The notes beneath the pieces were generated by a model that saw nothing but the letters and a program-made list of their open reading frames with translations, ran no database searches and had not been told where the DNA came from. The position numbers and the translations under genes were made by a program. From a virus, in the IMG/VR virus record IMGVR_UViG_3300047380_001867, positions 1 to 42,832 of that record: a stretch of 42,832 nucleotides of DNA; one strand, 5' to 3'. Of the stretch, positions 30,572 to 40,196 are shown in pieces; within the stretch, counting starts at the first letter, position 1, and the number at the start of each line of letters is the position of its first letter.

Positions 30572-31938
30572 TATTTATAATTTTCTAAAAAATACTTTAA
30601 ATCTTCAGGAGTACCTAATCCCCGCATTTTGGGAATATTAAAGGTTATAATTTTTTTGTTGTCTTGAATAGCTTCATTATATACGGGGCAAACGTAAAAT
30701 TCACCATTTACTCTAATATTATTATTAATCATTTGTTCAGCATATTTAACAAAATCAGAACCATGTTTCCAATAATAAAAACCTACTGTTGCTAAATCAG
30801 ATATAGGGTTTTTTTCTGCAACTTCTGTTACAAATCCTTGATCATCAGTTTTGGCAAATGACCATTTTGGATGAGTTGATTTAAATGTAACAATTCCCCC
30901 ATCAACTTCAGTTTCATTCATTTTATAAAAAAATTCATTTGAATCCCATTCTACAAATTGATCTGAGTTAGCAAAGAATAAGGGTGAATTGTTATCAATA
31001 AAATTTTTAGCTAATAATGCGGTACACGCTGCTCCCTCAGTTAATTCATCAACTTCTACAACTTTACAATTTGGTGTAACTAAATTAAGTAAAGTATCTA
31101 AATTATATTTTAATCTATGTTCTTTTTGTACTATGTAAATAAAGTTAGCTTTAATATTTAAATTTTCAGCTACTACTTGGATCATTGGTTTTCCTTGAAC
31201 ATCAATAAGAGGTTTTGGGAAGGTATACCCTGCTTGCGTAAATCTAGAACCAGCACCCGCCATTGGAATTAATACATTTAGTTTATTATCTCTCCATGCT
31301 GGGGATTTCATAATTTGGCCTTTTTCTATTTCTGTTAATTTATTAAAAATATTATCATAAGTAACATCCTGAGGTTTAGTAACTCTTAATACATGAGATT
31401 TAGAACGAGATGCTGCTAACAAACCATAAGGTGAATCTTCTACGATTAATGTCTCCTCAGGTAAACAACTCATCATTGATATTGCTTTCCAGTACATTTC
31501 AGGGTGAGGTTTGGAATTTTTTACATCTTCATTAGATATAACTAAATCCATAAACTCCATTATCCCTAATTTAGATAGAACTGTTAATACAGTTTTTCGT
31601 ATTGAATTAGAACATACAGCAATTTTATAACCACACTCAACTAGAGAATTCATTACAGATTGTAATGTTTCATCCGGCTGAAGTTCTTTAAGCATTTGAA
31701 GTGTATATTTTTGTTTACTTTCCCAAATTTTAGAATGTAATTCTGTAGGTAAACCCTTACGTTCAGTAAGCATTTCTAATTTTTGGTTAGTCTTTAACCC
31801 ATCATAAACTGATAGATGTTCATTCCAACTAATAGTATAGTCTTTACCTAACGCCTGGTTTAGAGCATCATAATGGATGGTTTTAGCTTCAACTAAAACA
31901 CCATCTAAATCAAATATAACTAATTTTATTTTTTCCAT
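30571..31938 (-). CDS. Fusion: HAD phosphatase/phosphoglucomutase-like (N) + sugar nucleotidyltransferase (C)
   Basis: A 455-residue two-domain protein. Residues 1-205 are a HAD domain of the beta-phosphoglucomutase type: VIFDLDGVLVEAK (7-19, Asp-10 and Asp-12), CSNSIRKTV, NSKPHPEMY and IVEDSPYGLLAA. From about 218 an NTP_transferase domain begins (NVLIPMAGAGSRF, then FPKPLIDVQGKP). HAD first and nucleotidyltransferase second is the reverse of 29166-30251, and the two nucleotidyltransferase domains look like paralogues. The gene overlaps the preceding DUF1599 gene by 13 bases. Confidence 0.87.
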   Translation of the reverse strand: MEKIKLVIFDLDGVLVEAKTIHYDALNQALGKDYTISWNEHLSVYDGLKTNQKLEMLTERKGLPTELHSKIWESKQKYTLQMLKELQPDETLQSVMNSLVECGYKIAVCSNSIRKTVLTVLSKLGIMEFMDLVISNEDVKNSKPHPEMYWKAISMMSCLPEETLIVEDSPYGLLAASRSKSHVLRVTKPQDVTYDNIFNKLTEIEKGQIMKSPAWRDNKLNVLIPMAGAGSRFTQAGYTFPKPLIDVQGKPMIQVVAENLNIKANFIYIVQKEHRLKYNLDTLLNLVTPNCKVVEVDELTEGAACTALLAKNFIDNNSPLFFANSDQFVEWDSNEFFYKMNETEVDGGIVTFKSTHPKWSFAKTDDQGFVTEVAEKNPISDLATVGFYYWKHGSDFVKYAEQMINNNIRVNGEFYVCPVYNEAIQDNKKIITFNIPKMRGLGTPEDLKYFLENYK

Positions 31939-32261
31939 AAACCACGCTCAACTAATTGAGCAATGATACCATAATTTACAATATCTTGGTAAGTATCTGT
32001 TAGAGGTTCGTTATTAATAACTTTATTAGTAATTAATAAATTTTTCCATCTACTAATTTTATCACTTATTCTATACCAAAGTCCTGTAAGAGCAAAAGCC
32101 CTTTCTTCTTTAGTAGAAAGTAAAGTCCCAGCACTGATATTAGCCATACCATAGTCCAGATGTTTTTTACTGAATAACTCCAGCTGCTCTTCCATGATAT
32201 CCATATAACCATTGTAAATATGAGGATATTCTTTTTTAATAATTTCACTTGATTTCATCAT
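31926..32261 (-). CDS. DUF1599 / Nmad1-like protein (111 aa)
   Basis: The segment LFSKKHLDYGMANISAGTLL, followed by GLWYRISDKISRWKNLLI and NEPLTDTYQDIVNYGIIAQL, has the helices and conserved K-DYG, R-DKISR and DT--D--NY features of DUF1599. That family is also called nucleotide modification associated domain 1 because of its association with phage genes for modified DNA bases. It is likely an all-alpha nucleotide-binding protein. In this window the presence of GTP cyclohydrolase and MazG-like genes near 42 kb fits a role with unusual nucleotides. Confidence 0.72.
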   Translation of the reverse strand: MMKSSEIIKKEYPHIYNGYMDIMEEQLELFSKKHLDYGMANISAGTLLSTKEERAFALTGLWYRISDKISRWKNLLITNKVINNEPLTDTYQDIVNYGIIAQLVERGLWKK

Positions 32262-32935
32262 TATCTATTATCTATATAAATTATTACTTCGTTATAATAT
32301 TCAATAAAATGTTCATTCCATAAATCCCATTTAATGTCTACACCATTAACCGAATTAACCTCATGATTAGGAAATAATCTTAAATATGTATCTCTAAAAA
32401 TCCTAAATTTTGATTTTAATTCTGGTGTTGATAGATGCCATTCACCTACTATTTTTTTTATATTTTCTTTTACCCAAAAAATATTTTCAGGTTTAAAAAT
32501 TTCATATTCTCCTCCTTCACAATCAGTTTTTACAAAATCAATTTTATTTAAATGATTAGATTTTAAAAAAGTATCCCAAGTAATATTATTTTTATTATCA
32601 ATACTAGACATAAATTTTTCAATAATAAAACAATTTGGAATTTGAGATGTATTCTCTTTTAAGAGAGGAAGAGATTTTTGAGAATCTGCACCGGGTTCAA
32701 AACAGTATATAGCTTGGGGTTTATTATTTCTAATACTCCAAGTAAAATCACCAATACCAGCACCTAAATCAATAACAATATCTCCTTCTTCAACCTCAAA
32801 TATTTTTTCATATAATTTATTTACCCAAACTTCTTGGTATACCTGACGTCTAGCGTTAATATTTTCTATAGAGCCCCAATTAAAGCCTTCTTCTTTAACT
32901 ATTTCCCATCCATTGGGGGTATTTAAATAATTCAT
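32261..32935 (-). CDS. FkbM-family methyltransferase
   Basis: A 224-residue protein. VIDLGAGIGDFTWSI (54-68) is the SAM-binding loop, YCFEPGAD (77-84) has the acidic ribose ligand Glu-80, and KIDFVKTDCEGGEYEIF (about 130-146) is the FkbM signature. FkbM enzymes O-methylate sugars and polyketides. It starts 9 bases after the gp62-like gene, so the replication operon reads straight into the sugar island. The three FkbM genes in the window are not close copies. Confidence 0.85.
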   Translation of the reverse strand: MNYLNTPNGWEIVKEEGFNWGSIENINARRQVYQEVWVNKLYEKIFEVEEGDIVIDLGAGIGDFTWSIRNNKPQAIYCFEPGADSQKSLPLLKENTSQIPNCFIIEKFMSSIDNKNNITWDTFLKSNHLNKIDFVKTDCEGGEYEIFKPENIFWVKENIKKIVGEWHLSTPELKSKFRIFRDTYLRLFPNHEVNSVNGVDIKWDLWNEHFIEYYNEVIIYIDNR

Positions 32936-32944
32936 ATAACTTGT

Positions 32945-33376
32945 TTATAATAATGCTTTTTTTATTAATTTTTCAGTTTCATCCTCTTCTACTCCCATTT
33001 TCCATAAAATACTTCTAACACTAATGCCTAAAATATCAATATAATAATCAGCTTCACCTAAGGAGCATTCATAATAATCAGCAACATATTCAGCTAGTTC
33101 TTGGTAATTTTTTTTATTTTGGTTTTTTACATATTTGAGGTAAACTTTCTTCTTTGGTAACATTTCGCGATAGATGGAATAAATTTGTTTTTTGTTTTGT
33201 GGATTAATCTTTTGAACATAATTTACTATATCAATGTAGCCTATGTTCATAGATACATATCTATGTATCATGTAAGAATTCCATTTATCCCACGATTCTT
33301 GCGAAATTTCTTCAGGAGCTGTTTTATAGAGAGTTATCTCATTCAACCACTCGAAGAGGGTTGTCACCTGTTTCAT
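32945..33376 (-). CDS. 62: Clamp loader small subunit (T4 gp62-like)
   Basis: A 143-residue protein. It opens with LFEWLNEITLYK (7-18) and has the aromatic NSYMIHRYVSM and LPKKKVYLKYVKNQN segments seen in the T4 gp62 clamp loader small subunit, then the C-terminal helices EYVADYYECSLGEADYYI. gp62 joins four gp44 subunits to open and load the sliding clamp onto DNA. It is diverged, so the call rests on segment order and on the gp44-like gene being three genes upstream. The start overlaps the preceding gene by 38 bases; the strong opening motif supports this start. Confidence 0.75.
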   Translation of the reverse strand: MKQVTTLFEWLNEITLYKTAPEEISQESWDKWNSYMIHRYVSMNIGYIDIVNYVQKINPQNKKQIYSIYREMLPKKKVYLKYVKNQNKKNYQELAEYVADYYECSLGEADYYIDILGISVRSILWKMGVEEDETEKLIKKALL

Positions 33377-33587
33377 CTCTTAATTCTTTTGGTAGGGTTT
33401 CTTGAAAAATTTCACCATCAGCTGGGTTATAAAAGACTGGGATAGGCATAAAAGCGTCTTCAGGAGTACCTGCTACGAATTTAGAGATTTTCCTAATAAC
33501 GAACCCTTGAGCCCATACTTTTCCATTTTTGTGTTCTACTGACTCTGTATTTTTAAGGTCAATATTTGGCATTTGTTGTTGATCCAT
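33339..33587 (-). CDS. Hypothetical protein (82 aa)
   Basis: Not recognised. It starts MDQQQMPNIDLKNTESVEHK, is polar and looks beta-rich (KVWAQGFVIRKISKFVAG), and ends with an acidic, proline-containing tail. It lies in the clamp-loader operon between two T4-like subunit genes, which is unlike the T4 order where they are adjacent. Its end overlaps the gp62-like gene by 38 bases. Confidence 0.62.
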   Translation of the reverse strand: MDQQQMPNIDLKNTESVEHKNGKVWAQGFVIRKISKFVAGTPEDAFMPIPVFYNPADGEIFQETLPKELRDETGDNPLRVVE

Positions 33588-33589
33588 GA

Positions 33590-33775
33590 CTATTTGTTTT
33601 GTTTATAATCTAAATAAAATCCAATCGCTACTAAAATATTCATCCCTACACTAGCGATTATCTCGTGTAAGTCTTGATATATATTTAAACTTAAATGAAC
33701 GTGTCCTATCATCCAAAAAGGTATAGCCATATTTTGACTAATCCAAATTATAAGAAATTTTAGGAATTTTTTCAT
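33590..33775 (-). CDS. Small two-helix membrane protein (61 aa)
   Basis: Unrecognised. Hydrophobic segments at about residues 4-25 and 38-55 suggest two membrane helices; a basic start (MKKFLKFL) and basic end (DYKQNK) flank them. It overlaps the clamp-loader ATPase gene upstream by ATGA, a membrane gene inserted within a replication operon. Its presence there could tie replication to the membrane, but this is only a guess. Confidence 0.58.
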   Translation of the reverse strand: MKKFLKFLIIWISQNMAIPFWMIGHVHLSLNIYQDLHEIIASVGMNILVAIGFYLDYKQNK

Positions 33776-34692
33776 TTTAATTCAACTAATTTTTGTATGA
33801 GTGCCATACAGTTGATTTCTTTATCAATACGGAAGTTGGATTGGTAACTATATTCGTTGATATAAATTGCAACCATTCCTTCACGACCACTTGCATATAC
33901 ATTAGCGTTATCATAAAGATAACGATAAAGCTCTTCAAAATCACTAACGTTTGCGTTAGCAATGATTTGACGAATTTCACGCCATTTTGGTTTTGCATTA
34001 CTTAATTCTTTAAGTATTGATGTCATGTAATTAGATGACACTAATACTGATTTATCTATAACTAATTTTTGGTTTTGAGTCGATAACTGTATTGTGTTAA
34101 GACATTTACGTAGATCTGGGTAGTATTGGTTTACAATGGTTTTTAGATCTTCCATTTCATACGCTGTATCTTCAGTTGTCATTACACTAGCGAGGTGTAC
34201 TGCTACCTCTTTTTTACTAGGAGGGATAACTTTAAGTACTTGACAACGTGATTGAAGTGGATCAATAATACGCTCAACATAATTACACGTCATAATAAAA
34301 CGTGTAGTACGTGAAAATGTCTCAATTACATTTCGAAGTGAAGCTTGTGCCTGTATCGTAAGAAAATCTGCCTCATCCAAAATAACCACTTTGAGTGGTT
34401 TAAATGAAGCTGTTGAAGCAAACCCGGAAACCTTGTCTCTAATAGTTTCGATACCCCTTTCATCACTTGCGTTGATATAAAGGTAATCACAATCAAGGTT
34501 ATTAACAATAAGCTTAGCCAGAGTCGTTTTACCTGTACCAGCGGGACCGTAGAAAATAAGGTTTTGGATATCATTTTGACCGAGATATTGTTTAATGGTC
34601 TTTTTGATGTGTTCATTTCCAACATAACTATCTAAATCTTTAGAACGATACTTTTCAACTAATAAAGTGTGATCTTTAGTCGCGGTCACCAT
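33772..34692 (-). CDS. 44: Clamp loader large subunit, AAA+ ATPase (T4 gp44-like)
   Basis: A 306-residue AAA+ ATPase, close in length to T4 gp44 (319). Walker A is GPAGTGKT (49-56), Walker B VVILDEAD (102-109), and the SRC motif with the arginine finger is at 148-150 (SRCQVLKV). An early segment VEKYRSKDLDSYVGNEHIKK is the usual clamp-loader lead. It forms the ATP-driven ring that opens the gp45-like clamp (37703-38443) with help from gp62. GroEL lies two genes upstream in the same operon. Confidence 0.92.
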   Translation of the reverse strand: MVTATKDHTLLVEKYRSKDLDSYVGNEHIKKTIKQYLGQNDIQNLIFYGPAGTGKTTLAKLIVNNLDCDYLYINASDERGIETIRDKVSGFASTASFKPLKVVILDEADFLTIQAQASLRNVIETFSRTTRFIMTCNYVERIIDPLQSRCQVLKVIPPSKKEVAVHLASVMTTEDTAYEMEDLKTIVNQYYPDLRKCLNTIQLSTQNQKLVIDKSVLVSSNYMTSILKELSNAKPKWREIRQIIANANVSDFEELYRYLYDNANVYASGREGMVAIYINEYSYQSNFRIDKEINCMALIQKLVELK

Positions 34693-34932
34693 ATAGGTTA
34701 TATTTTTTAACTGGAGGTGGTTTAATTTCTACCTCTTTATTACGTATAACATACAACTTACTTTCTAGAGGAGCAAGTCTAAACTCAGCTTTTTCACCAG
34801 TTTTAGCAAACCAAGCTTCTAAAGCATCTGTAATTGTTTTATGGACTGTTGAATCATCAACTAGAGACCACCTGTCACCAGGTGGAACTCTAATTGCGAT
34901 TAGCTCATTATGTTCTTTGATTTCTTTTTTCA

Positions 34933-34933
<1 letters not shown>
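34676..34933 (-). CDS. Hypothetical protein (85 aa)
   Basis: Not recognised. It is charged, with a proline-rich segment (EIKPPPVKKYNLYG) near the C-terminus and mostly helical character before it. The start shares a base with the GroEL stop (TAATG) and the end overlaps the clamp-loader ATPase gene by 17 bases. Being between GroEL and the clamp loader, it may be a chaperone or replication accessory. Confidence 0.62.
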
Positions 34934-36841
<1,908 letters not shown>

Positions 36842-36845
<4 letters not shown>

Positions 36846-37123
36846 AATTTAATAATATTTTTAAGTTCGTGTGATTTTGCCTCAAAACGTTCTATAAATT
36901 CTCTTAATGAATCATAACTTTTGGATTTAACACTATCACGAGCAATTGCTTCAAGACATGCTCCTAATCTACCATAATGGCCAATAGTGTTTTGATATTC
37001 CTTACCTGACTCAGAAAATGAGGATTTTTGAGCAATGTAACAATGATCATCTAATTGAATATAATAAGGAGCTAATGCTGGATCCTTAATAAAACGTAAA
37101 TTTGATTTGCTGGGTTTAGCCAT
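36842..37123 (-). CDS. Hypothetical protein (93 aa), first gene of the chaperonin unit
   Basis: Not recognised. It begins MAKPSKSNLRFIKDPALAPY, with strands and then a C-terminal amphipathic helix (LREFIERFEAKSHELKNIIK). It is the first gene after the promoter at 37148-37179 and overlaps the GroES start (ATGA), so it is co-expressed with GroES and GroEL. Confidence 0.65.
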
Positions 37124-37147
37124 AACTATTTTTTTATTTATTTAATG

Positions 37148-37179
37148 TAAATATACGAATAAAATTGCGCTAGGACACG
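37148..37179 (-). promoter_or_regulatory. Bacteroidota-type promoter (weak -33)
   Basis: CGTG (37179-37176), 20 bases, TATATTTA (37155-37148), preceded by TTCG, on the minus strand. The downstream box is perfect; the upstream box differs at two positions. It should drive the 93-codon gene, GroES, GroEL and clamp loader unit. Confidence 0.65.
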
Positions 37180-37196
37180 CTTATTTTATATAACTT

Positions 37197-37613
37197 TTAT
37201 TTGATTTTTATTGCTTTTGGTTTTGATTCTTCTGAAATTGGGATTAAAAGGTTTAATAACCCATTCTCCATTTCCGCACTTATTTTAGTTAAGTTGTATT
37301 TTGGAGAGATTTTATATCCTAAATCAAATGATTTTTTTGATAAACCATGATAAATATAACCTGAAAGATCTATATCTTCTTTTGGTTTTTCATAACTAAT
37401 TTTAAGTAAATCTCCTTCAACACTAATATCAAGATCTTCTTTAGTAAGTCCTGTACAAGCGACTTCAAAGTGTAAACCTTCGTCGTTGTAATAAATGTTT
37501 AAAGGATGTGGTTGTTTTGAATTTAACGCCGGAGCGAATTGATCTTCAGAATTGAAGAAATTCCTAAATAGGATGTCGAACGGTGAACGTTCTAAGTGTT
37601 CTAATGTACTCAT
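37197..37613 (-). CDS. Small heat shock protein, Hsp20 / alpha-crystallin
   Basis: A 138-residue sHsp. The alpha-crystallin domain spans about residues 38-128, with GLTKEDLDISVEGDLLKISY in its first half and MENGLLNLLIPI near the end, which has the conserved (A)-x-x-x-x-G-x-L spacing. Small Hsps bind unfolding proteins and pass them to other chaperones. T4-like phages of cyanobacteria carry similar genes. Together with GroEL and GroES nearby, the phage has three chaperone genes. It lies upstream of the promoter of that operon and downstream of the clamp gene. Confidence 0.92.
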   Translation of the reverse strand: MSTLEHLERSPFDILFRNFFNSEDQFAPALNSKQPHPLNIYYNDEGLHFEVACTGLTKEDLDISVEGDLLKISYEKPKEDIDLSGYIYHGLSKKSFDLGYKISPKYNLTKISAEMENGLLNLLIPISEESKPKAIKIK

Positions 37614-37640
37614 ATCATTTATTTTGTGAGTGCCTAAGCT

Positions 37641-37681
37641 ACTCGATTAATTAAAAATATAACAGCGCGCCCTAGCTACAA
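37641..37681 (-). promoter_or_regulatory. Possible promoter before Hsp20
   Basis: A TATATTTT (37661-37654) and an upstream TTG (37681-37679) lie in the gap before the Hsp20 ATG. The spacing is 17 rather than 20 bases and no TTCG precedes the box, so this is weaker evidence than at the eight main sites. Confidence 0.35.
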
Positions 37682-37702
37682 TGTTATTTTAGTATACATA
37701 TA

Positions 37703-38443
37703 TTAAATATCTGCCTTCCGCACAACATAATAATAACTGCTCCAATTTTCACCTTCAAATTCAAATTTTACATACCCTTTAGTATTAACTTTCATAGTTG
37801 CTTTGGTAGCATCTTTATTATTATTAAGGATAGTTTTAAACATTGATGAATTGAAGGGTAATTCAGTTCCATAAGGAACATCTTTTAATGTTGTATTAGG
37901 TACTTGATAATCGATTTTATTTGTGTGATTAGAGACATCACCAAATGATAAAACTAACACATCTTGTAAATCTAAATCTTTATCAATATTAATTATTACA
38001 TTATCGCTTTCAAGTGCGTTATGGGCTTTAATAATAGCATTAATACTTTCTGAGTCTAATTCACTAATAATTTCATATTCACCTGATTCTGTAATTTCAC
38101 CTACACTTGAGATAAGTAATAAATCTGTTAGTGAAAAATTCAGAGTATAATTCATATCTGAGATGATGAGTTTAGTAAACACTTTTTGTGTTTTTTCTAA
38201 CTCTAAAAATAATTCACCACTAGTAACCCCTAATAATTTATTTAATTTTGAGGTATCATATACCGCCATTTCGCCATTTTCTAACGGGAAATTTGCGTGA
38301 TTAACGCGTCCAATCATATCCTTATTAGGTGATTGGAAATCAATATTTAATGCGTTATTTTCAATAGTCCATTTAACAGATTCTACTAATCCATTTAAAT
38401 GATATTTTCCAATAACTGATTGTAAGTCGTGTTTATTTATCAT
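37703..38443 (-). CDS. 45: DNA polymerase sliding clamp (T4 gp45-like)
   Basis: A 246-residue protein, slightly longer than T4 gp45 (228). The repeated two-domain beta pattern is visible: a first half ending near LNFSLTDLLLIS and a second from SESINAIIKAHNAL, with a C-terminal strand KFEFEGENWSSYYYVVRKAD. It forms a trimeric ring that holds the polymerase on DNA. Its position directly after the polymerase C-part and the presence of gp44- and gp62-like loaders support the call. It is diverged, so motif-level certainty is moderate. Confidence 0.78.
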   Translation of the reverse strand: MINKHDLQSVIGKYHLNGLVESVKWTIENNALNIDFQSPNKDMIGRVNHANFPLENGEMAVYDTSKLNKLLGVTSGELFLELEKTQKVFTKLIISDMNYTLNFSLTDLLLISSVGEITESGEYEIISELDSESINAIIKAHNALESDNVIINIDKDLDLQDVLVLSFGDVSNHTNKIDYQVPNTTLKDVPYGTELPFNSSMFKTILNNNKDATKATMKVNTKGYVKFEFEGENWSSYYYVVRKADI

Positions 38444-38444
38444 A

Positions 38445-39371
38445 TTAAAAACTAAAAATTAGATTTCGGTAGGGGTTCATATTTAATTCCCATTCTAAAT
38501 CGTTATAAAACCCTTGTAATTTACTTTCTAAAATAGACTCAAATGCTCTATTTTTATCAGCATATTTATCCAGTAATGTAATAATTTTTTCTGGGAGATC
38601 AAAATCTAAAAATGCAAGTGCATCAATTTTGTATGGATTTTCTTTAAAATAAATCCATTTAACTTTATCACCTTGAGTAATTTTAGAATGTTGTTTATCT
38701 AACTTCCAAAATGTAAGTAAATCATTATATTTAATTGCTGCTTTTACAGGAGCAGGAGCACCTTGGTTGATTGAAGAAAACATTTCTCCGGGACGAGGAG
38801 ATGATGCTAAATATTTATCTAATGTTTTTACACGAGTAGGGTTACCTAATATAGTAATATTAGTATCTATAAGGATTTTAGTCCTAAAGTTTTTTAGTAG
38901 GGTATCTATTTCGTTTTGGGGAGCTCCTTTAATAACTCTTTGCAACACATCTTTAAAAAAGTCTCCAAATATTTTAGGATAATTGGATTTCATAAATTCT
39001 AATCCTTTAATATCTAAATCATCTGTTGGTACACCTTCTTTTTTAGTAATCCATTGAGCATACCTACGGGTAGCTCTAAAATACCCAGCACGAATCATAC
39101 ACTCTGTTTTCATCTCAAGTCTATGTTTAGGGACATTAAATGCTTCTAATGCTAACGTATCGTAAGACTTAGTAATTAAATCCTGATATTTAAGAGCAAT
39201 ATCCTCTAACTTTTCATCTCTTTCTTCCTCTGACATATTATCAAAGTTGGGATAGAGTTTTCTAAGCATAGGTTCTGCATTGTAATAATTAGAATCTGTA
39301 TCTACATAAACGCAGTAATTTTCATCTTCTTTATCACAGATAAACCAAGGTGTACTTTCTAATTGCTTCAT
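38445..39371 (-). CDS. 43B: Family B DNA polymerase, C-terminal part (motif C and thumb)
   Basis: A 308-residue protein with CVYVDTDSNYYNAEPM at 20-35: the Y-x-DTDS motif C with both metal-binding aspartates (Asp-24 and Asp-26), missing from 40193-41983. The thumb region follows, with FRATRRYAQWITKKEG (about 104-119) like the KKRY segment of T4 gp43. With the 596-residue part it adds up to about 904 residues, compared with 898 in T4 gp43. Both would have to associate to give one active palm. The ATG overlaps the DUF2452-like gene's stop (ATGA), and the clamp gene starts 1 base past its stop. Confidence 0.9.
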   Translation of the reverse strand: MKQLESTPWFICDKEDENYCVYVDTDSNYYNAEPMLRKLYPNFDNMSEEERDEKLEDIALKYQDLITKSYDTLALEAFNVPKHRLEMKTECMIRAGYFRATRRYAQWITKKEGVPTDDLDIKGLEFMKSNYPKIFGDFFKDVLQRVIKGAPQNEIDTLLKNFRTKILIDTNITILGNPTRVKTLDKYLASSPRPGEMFSSINQGAPAPVKAAIKYNDLLTFWKLDKQHSKITQGDKVKWIYFKENPYKIDALAFLDFDLPEKIITLLDKYADKNRAFESILESKLQGFYNDLEWELNMNPYRNLIFSF

Positions 39372-39739
39372 ACTTTAATCCACTTTTGTTCACTATTTAA
39401 TTTAAATGAACCAATATGTTCTTTATTCCATTCATTTGGTGCTATTAAAGATAAGAAAGGATTTCCATCCTTCCCAAGGTAAAGGTGATAAGTTTCACCT
39501 ATTATAGGTTCATAACTAAATTTAGATTGATATACAAGTTCATTCCATTGATATTCTTTTAAAAGTTGTTTGAATTCTTCTTTTAATTCATCAAACTTAG
39601 TTTTAAATTGTTTGTTTACTTTATCAACTCCTCTAAGTTTCCAATCATCTATATTTTCAGGACGAATTACAGGAGCAGCAACACTATCCCCATAAGGAAG
39701 TAATGCTTTATTTTCTGCAAAATTGTCCGGTTTTTTCAT
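39368..39739 (-). CDS. DUF2452-like protein between the polymerase halves (123 aa)
   Basis: The C-terminal segment GETYHLYLGKDGNPFLSLIA, followed by PNEWNKEHIGSFKLNSEQKW, matches what I remember of the DUF2452 family of phage and bacterial proteins of unknown function; the N-terminal half is helical and charged (FKTKFDELKEEFKQLLKEYQ). It has no nuclease motif. It is translated from an ATGA overlap with the Smr-like gene, and its own stop overlaps the start of the polymerase C-part. So it lies physically inside the split polymerase locus. Confidence 0.68.
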   Translation of the reverse strand: MKKPDNFAENKALLPYGDSVAAPVIRPENIDDWKLRGVDKVNKQFKTKFDELKEEFKQLLKEYQWNELVYQSKFSYEPIIGETYHLYLGKDGNPFLSLIAPNEWNKEHIGSFKLNSEQKWIKV

Positions 39740-39951
39740 TCGCTTACTTGTATTTCACCTAAATTATGGGATGGTATAAAATAATTATATTCATATTTAT
39801 TGAGCCATTCAAATACTATACCTTTCATTTTAGTAGAATTTCCAGTAATAATAGTATATTGTTTATGTCCTGGTTGTTCCCAGAAAAAATAACTAGTTAA
39901 CTTTTCTTCTACCTCAGCATGTTTGACCCCATGTAAATCTAAAGTGCTCAT
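39736..39951 (-). CDS. Smr-domain-like protein (71 aa)
   Basis: The start LDLHGVKHAEVEEKLTSYFF has the LDLHG motif of the Smr domain (also at the end of MutS2), followed by a helix and the strand ITGNSTKMKGIVFEWL, which resembles the G-x-G-x turn of that fold. Smr domains nick DNA or cleave RNA in some proteins and only bind in others. At 71 residues it is a bare domain. It is one of three coupled genes between the two polymerase parts. Confidence 0.72.
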   Translation of the reverse strand: MSTLDLHGVKHAEVEEKLTSYFFWEQPGHKQYTIITGNSTKMKGIVFEWLNKYEYNYFIPSHNLGEIQVSE

Positions 39952-40196
39952 TCTTCATCATTAGTAGATAAGGTGGTTTCAATTTCTCCTTTATTATTAT
40001 AAATTAAGTCTGGAGTGGTGATATGAAAATTTTGTTTTTTTAAAGTAAATCTTCCACCTTGTTTTAGCATTTTTCTAAAAAACATTTCTTGGTTTTCATT
40101 CCAATTTTCACTTAATGCTATAATTTCTTCTTTAGATAGTAGTTCACCTTCACATTTAATTACTACTCCCCTTCTTAGTGTTTGTTTTTTTATCAT
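39948..40196 (-). CDS. Hypothetical protein directly after polymerase N-part (82 aa)
   Basis: Not recognised. It begins MIKKQTLRRGVVIKCEGELL and has a basic first half, a helical centre (KEEIIALSENWNENQEMFFR) and a polar acidic tail. Its ATG overlaps the stop codon of the polymerase N-terminal part in an ATGA, and its stop overlaps the Smr-like start. No homing endonuclease motif (GIY-YIG, HNH, LAGLIDADG) is visible. Confidence 0.62.
   Translation of the reverse strand: MIKKQTLRRGVVIKCEGELLSKEEIIALSENWNENQEMFFRKMLKQGGRFTLKKQNFHITTPDLIYNNKGEIETTLSTNDEE

Noticed and set aside
39368-40196. Homing endonuclease at the polymerase break
   Set aside because: None of the three genes there shows GIY-YIG, HNH or LAGLIDADG motifs. 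The Smr domain could cut DNA but is not a homing type.
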